Source: Cliona cf. orientalis
Lineage: Eukaryota; Porifera; Demospongiae; Clionaida; Clionaidae
Length of the DNA stretch: 64,000 bases
Direction of reading: 5' to 3'
NCBI GenBank assembly: GCA_963930775.1
Contig: OZ005702.1
Location: forward strand, 3,038,001-3,102,000
In this document: piece by piece, positions 60,901 to 64,000 of the stretch
Layout: every line of letters begins with the position of its first letter
How positions within the stretch are numbered: position 1 is the first letter of the stretch
The notes under the pieces: generated by a model
Database searches by the model: none
Told to the model about the DNA's origin: nothing
The model's input: only the letters and a program-made list of their open reading frames with translations
Program-made: the position numbers and the translations under genes

Positions 60901-63170
60901 TAAATCATCATAAAGTACACTATGCTGATTGGTTGGCAACTGTCTGTCTGAGTTACTGAGGGTTCTGAAATCAATTTCATGTTTCTGTCTTAAGAACCTG
61001 AGCATATGACCTTTCTCTCTCTCAGATATTGATCTTTCTAAAGCAAATATCAACTCAATCTTTTCAATTGGTTTGCAAACTAGTTTTGTAGCTTCCGTTT
61101 CTTTCTGCAACAACTCTCATGTCTCTCAATTGATGTAATTGATGCATAGTTAGTTTGAATACTTCATCTTCTAAACCTTGTATTTCTTTATCACTTGTTG
61201 TCTGTTCATAGCTAGCATCAATCATTGCTGTATGGTGAACAATGGCTACATAGTGATTCCCTTGCTGCCATATAACAACATGTTCTCCTTGTGGATATGG
61301 TTTGTCACATGTACCTCCATAAATTATGGGACCTTCACTTGAAGCAATAACTGCAGATACCGTGCCTAATTTGGAGGAGCAGGTATCATTTATGAGTTTC
61401 AGAATCTCTCCAGCAGTTTGGTCATCACAGTGTAGCATTCCAGCTGAGCTTGGGTGACTTTGAACTTTCCTTCGTATTGTTTCAGCTTGTTTGAAACTTG
61501 GAGTGAAGTAATCATGTTTAGCATGCTGAAGCATTGCATTAATCATGCAGTTAAGTCCACCGCCTGACACAAAAGTGGCTCTCAAATTATTCTGTGCTAA
61601 TTGTTTCATAAACTGATGATTCATTGTTGCACTAGGAAAGTGGTTTTCAAGTGTGGGGATATTTTCTGAAGCATGTGAACTCATTTGATAGTCACTAGAT
61701 TCTACTTGAATATGCTCATTTCCGTGAGATAAATGTACATTTGCTTTTGGGTTCATTGAACGGAGTATATCAACAACCGAAGCAGTTTGAGTTTGTGATG
61801 TTGGTGCTACTGTTACACTATCACTATAATCAGTGATATCTTCAAGATCAATTTCTCCAGACTCACTCAAGTGATAAAGTACAAAATGATATATGGCATA
61901 GTTCCATAGAGACTCCTTAATGAGTTTGTAGTATGGAGAAAAGAAATCAGGAAAGTTCAATGGTTTTGCTAGATCAAAATCAATGAGTTGACCACTGGAA
62001 TTTAAAATCTGGTTCTTCTCTAATTTCTCTTCCATCAATCCAATCAAATGATTCTTCAGTTATTCGATCCCATTTTTCTAATTTTACATTCTTTACATAG
62101 AATGATGGATTCCAATAAGCTATTTTCTCTTCTTTCGGAGCATTTTCGACTTCTCTGTATACAAATTCTTTGTAATTAGATGATGTTTCTTCAGCAGGTT
62201 CCAAAATTCCTGTTTATCGGGAAAGATTCCAACAAATTCATATCTTGTTACTTCATGTGATTTACGAGTTAATAAAAAATTCACTTTTGCTGTTATCTTT
62301 GATCTGTAAACACAGTAAGAAGGATTACATTCCAACATCCATTCCAGTCTTTATTGCTAATTATGCATATGATTAGCAATTCGGCACTTCTTAGAGAATC
62401 CTTTCTTAACAATCTCAAATATCACTTGAGCACCTTCTTCTCCCCAATCTGGATTGTCAAATACACTGTGGGTGACATTTTTACCAACAATATCCTCCAT
62501 TGTTGAAAGAAACTGGTTATAAACTTTCATCTCATGTTGCTTTTGTTCCTGAAAATATTGTACACCTCCAGTAACTGATTGGTCTTGATGTCTGTTTGTG
62601 ATCTGAAGCATTGTAATTTGAGTCTGGCACAGTGAAATCTTGTCTCAAAATAGAAGAATAATTTCATAAAAAGCTTATTTTAAATCACTTCTGTATTGTT
62701 CACCATTGCCTAAAACATTTTCCAAGTTAACAACATTAAATGAATGATTCAAGTTAACAGCAGCTAAATAGTATCTGGAAAATGTATCTCTTGGATTTTG
62801 CTCTGCTACTTTCTTATAAGCAGCAATGGATTCAGTGTAATTTCTTGTGTTTCCAGCATCTTTAAAATTTTCACCAATCTTGATTGCTTGTTTCATAAAA
62901 TTAATGTATGCCCTAACTGCAATAAACGGCCAGAAGAAAGTGTCGCCTTATTTATTCCACAATTTAATTCTTGATCAAAAGCCCTAAGAATCTCGATCCT
63001 TTCATTTGCTGCTTCTTGAACTGATTTTTTGGGGATTGATTCAATCCTATGTGTGTAACGATCCAAAAAAATGTCCAGCAGTCCAAGCAGTGGTCTAAAA
63101 TAGGCCTTCTCATTTCAGGCTGCTTATCCTTGTATTCAGATCTTATCCTATCATACAAAGTCTTGAACAT
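57972..63170 (-). pseudogene. Degraded OTU/TPR-type large gene
   Basis: Collinear minus-strand reading segments in different frames form one ancestral gene that seems intronless. N to C they show a helical start (FKTLYDRIRSEYKDKQPEMR) and a TPR-like unit (NYTESIAAYKKVAEQNP, 62896-62675). A first OTU-like module (GGLNCMINAML, later NHYVAIVHH, about 61560-61240) follows. Next is a Gly/Ala-rich hydrophobic segment (IALGVAQIALGAVLLLASGG) continuing after a frameshift as SDMIFGIEGLVRG. Then come a charged helical region (59938-59162), a second OTU-like module (NDGNNCLIHAV, about 58840) and a basic C-terminus (GRLTPRSL, then GTNKQKFRKG after a stop). OTU domains are ubiquitin-directed cysteine proteases. 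I count at least eight frameshifts or stops (for example near 63060, 62200, 62030, 61100, 60190, 58650 and 58101). Confidence 0.75.
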
Positions 63171-63535
63171 GTCAAACAGTTCTTCCTGAAAATTAATATT
63201 TAGTCTAATTCTATGTCACTAACACGATGTGCTTCACTCAAGTCCCTTTTACGAACGGCATAATTAAAGTCACCATCTTTGTCATAGAATATCATCTTGC
63301 ATGCAGCTTCCAGGATCACCACTGCGTGCTGCCCGTCCATATGCCTGTAACTCAACACGAACATTACGTAGTAAATAGGACAAACACACATGTAAACCAC
63401 CTTCATCAACTAGAACTCTGTAGAGCACATACCGCGCGCTCTGCAATACTCTGCCGCATAGCTGTTTTATGATTTGACGACCCTTTCCAACACTGAGCTT
63501 GAGCATGCGCAGTTGCATCAGCATACTAAAAGAGT

Positions 63536-63730
63536 GGGTGTGGTCGATAAACCACAGGCATGCTGAACAGAAAATGCACGATTTGTAGCACTAATAAGCC
63601 TTTTTGAGCAATTCAGTGAATTCGAAGCGCATACAAACCAGTTTTTCACCGACATCTACCGATTGGTTGTGCTTACAGCACGCACAGACGCCTAGAACTC
63701 GAGATCTGGCGATTTTCGTGCCGACGACAA
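63536..63730 (+). repeat. Dispersed repeat copy 3
   Basis: Contains TTCGAAGCGCATACAAACCA, CAGTTTTTCACC, TTGTGCTTACAG and a CGAGATCTGGCGATTTTCGTG end, diverged from copies at 2169-2351 and 12101-12285. Confidence 0.55.
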
Positions 63731-63822
63731 CAACAACTAGAGCTCTCGCGCGCTGCAGTGTCGACGACCTTTACCTACATATTGTGCCAGATCGTACACA
63801 TGAGCAGAAAGCACATGGTGGG

Positions 63823-64000
63823 TAGTGTCCATAGGCGTGGCCAACTTGCAAAATGCAGTATTTGCGATGCTTGTGGACCTTACCAAACGATTCGAAGCAT
63901 AATGAAGCCAGTTTTTCGACGATATCGACGGATATACTGTACTTACGAGTCGCTCAGATGCCTAGATCTCCAGATCCGGCGATTTTTGTGCTAACAACGG
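63823..64000 (+). repeat. Dispersed repeat copy 4, cut by window end
   Basis: Contains GAAGCCAGTTTTTCGACG, CTTACGAGTCGCTCAGATGC and TTTTTGTGCTAACAACG, tandem with copy 3. Confidence 0.65.

Noticed and set aside
1..64000. tRNA, rRNA or bacterial operon signals
   Set aside because: No cloverleaf, rRNA segment or prokaryotic gene arrangement could be supported by eye.

Overview
This AT-rich eukaryotic window has short spliced introns (often 50-110 bp), many MITE-like elements, TACATGTA microsatellites and metazoan-type genes. I infer a marine invertebrate, most plausibly a demosponge; the species is not proven from the sequence. All multi-exon models were built by eye from GT-AG sites and reading-phase continuity.

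Left part (1-15 kb): the 5' portion of a minus-strand PWWP-domain gene runs off the left edge (exons between 3114 and 1). Next come intergenic DNA with MITE-like elements and an unrecognised exon-like ORF near 5.4-5.8 kb. A complete ten-exon plus-strand orthologue of UBL7 (ubiquitin-like plus UBA domains) follows at 8717-14859. Two copies of one TA-flanked MITE family sit in its introns.

Centre (17-52 kb): three tandem plus-strand paralogues (A, B, C) encode a large secreted family of about 1270 residues. Each copy has a signal peptide exon, a huge beta-rich exon, a coiled coil, a Cys-rich knot and a second helical segment with a beta-rich C-terminal module. A (17984-21995) and C (48473-52402) are intact. 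B (39026-42934) is a pseudogene, and a small fourth relic lies near 46.84-46.97 kb.

The most striking object lies between A and B. It is a 14,116-bp element (24776-38891) with 36-bp terminal inverted repeats starting TGTAG and a 5-bp GCACC target duplication. Two kilobase-scale satellite arrays (about 145-bp monomers) face each other in inverted orientation inside it. Between the arrays is a minus-strand gene of at least 24 exons encoding a C48 (Ulp1/SENP-like) cysteine protease domain with His, Asp, Gln and Cys visible, followed by unrecognised C-terminal sequence. The array monomers carry a motif related to the termini. I recognise no DDE transposase, so this may be an undescribed or divergent giant DNA transposon. 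Its right end lies about 70 bp from the presumed promoter of dead gene B.

Between B and C is a foldback element (43521-46651) whose left arm was invaded by two other elements, one with a TA and one with a TTAA target duplication. The right arm keeps both empty sites. At the right end a minus-strand OTU/TPR-type gene (57972-63170) is broken by many frameshifts and stops. Copies of a dispersed repeat close the window.
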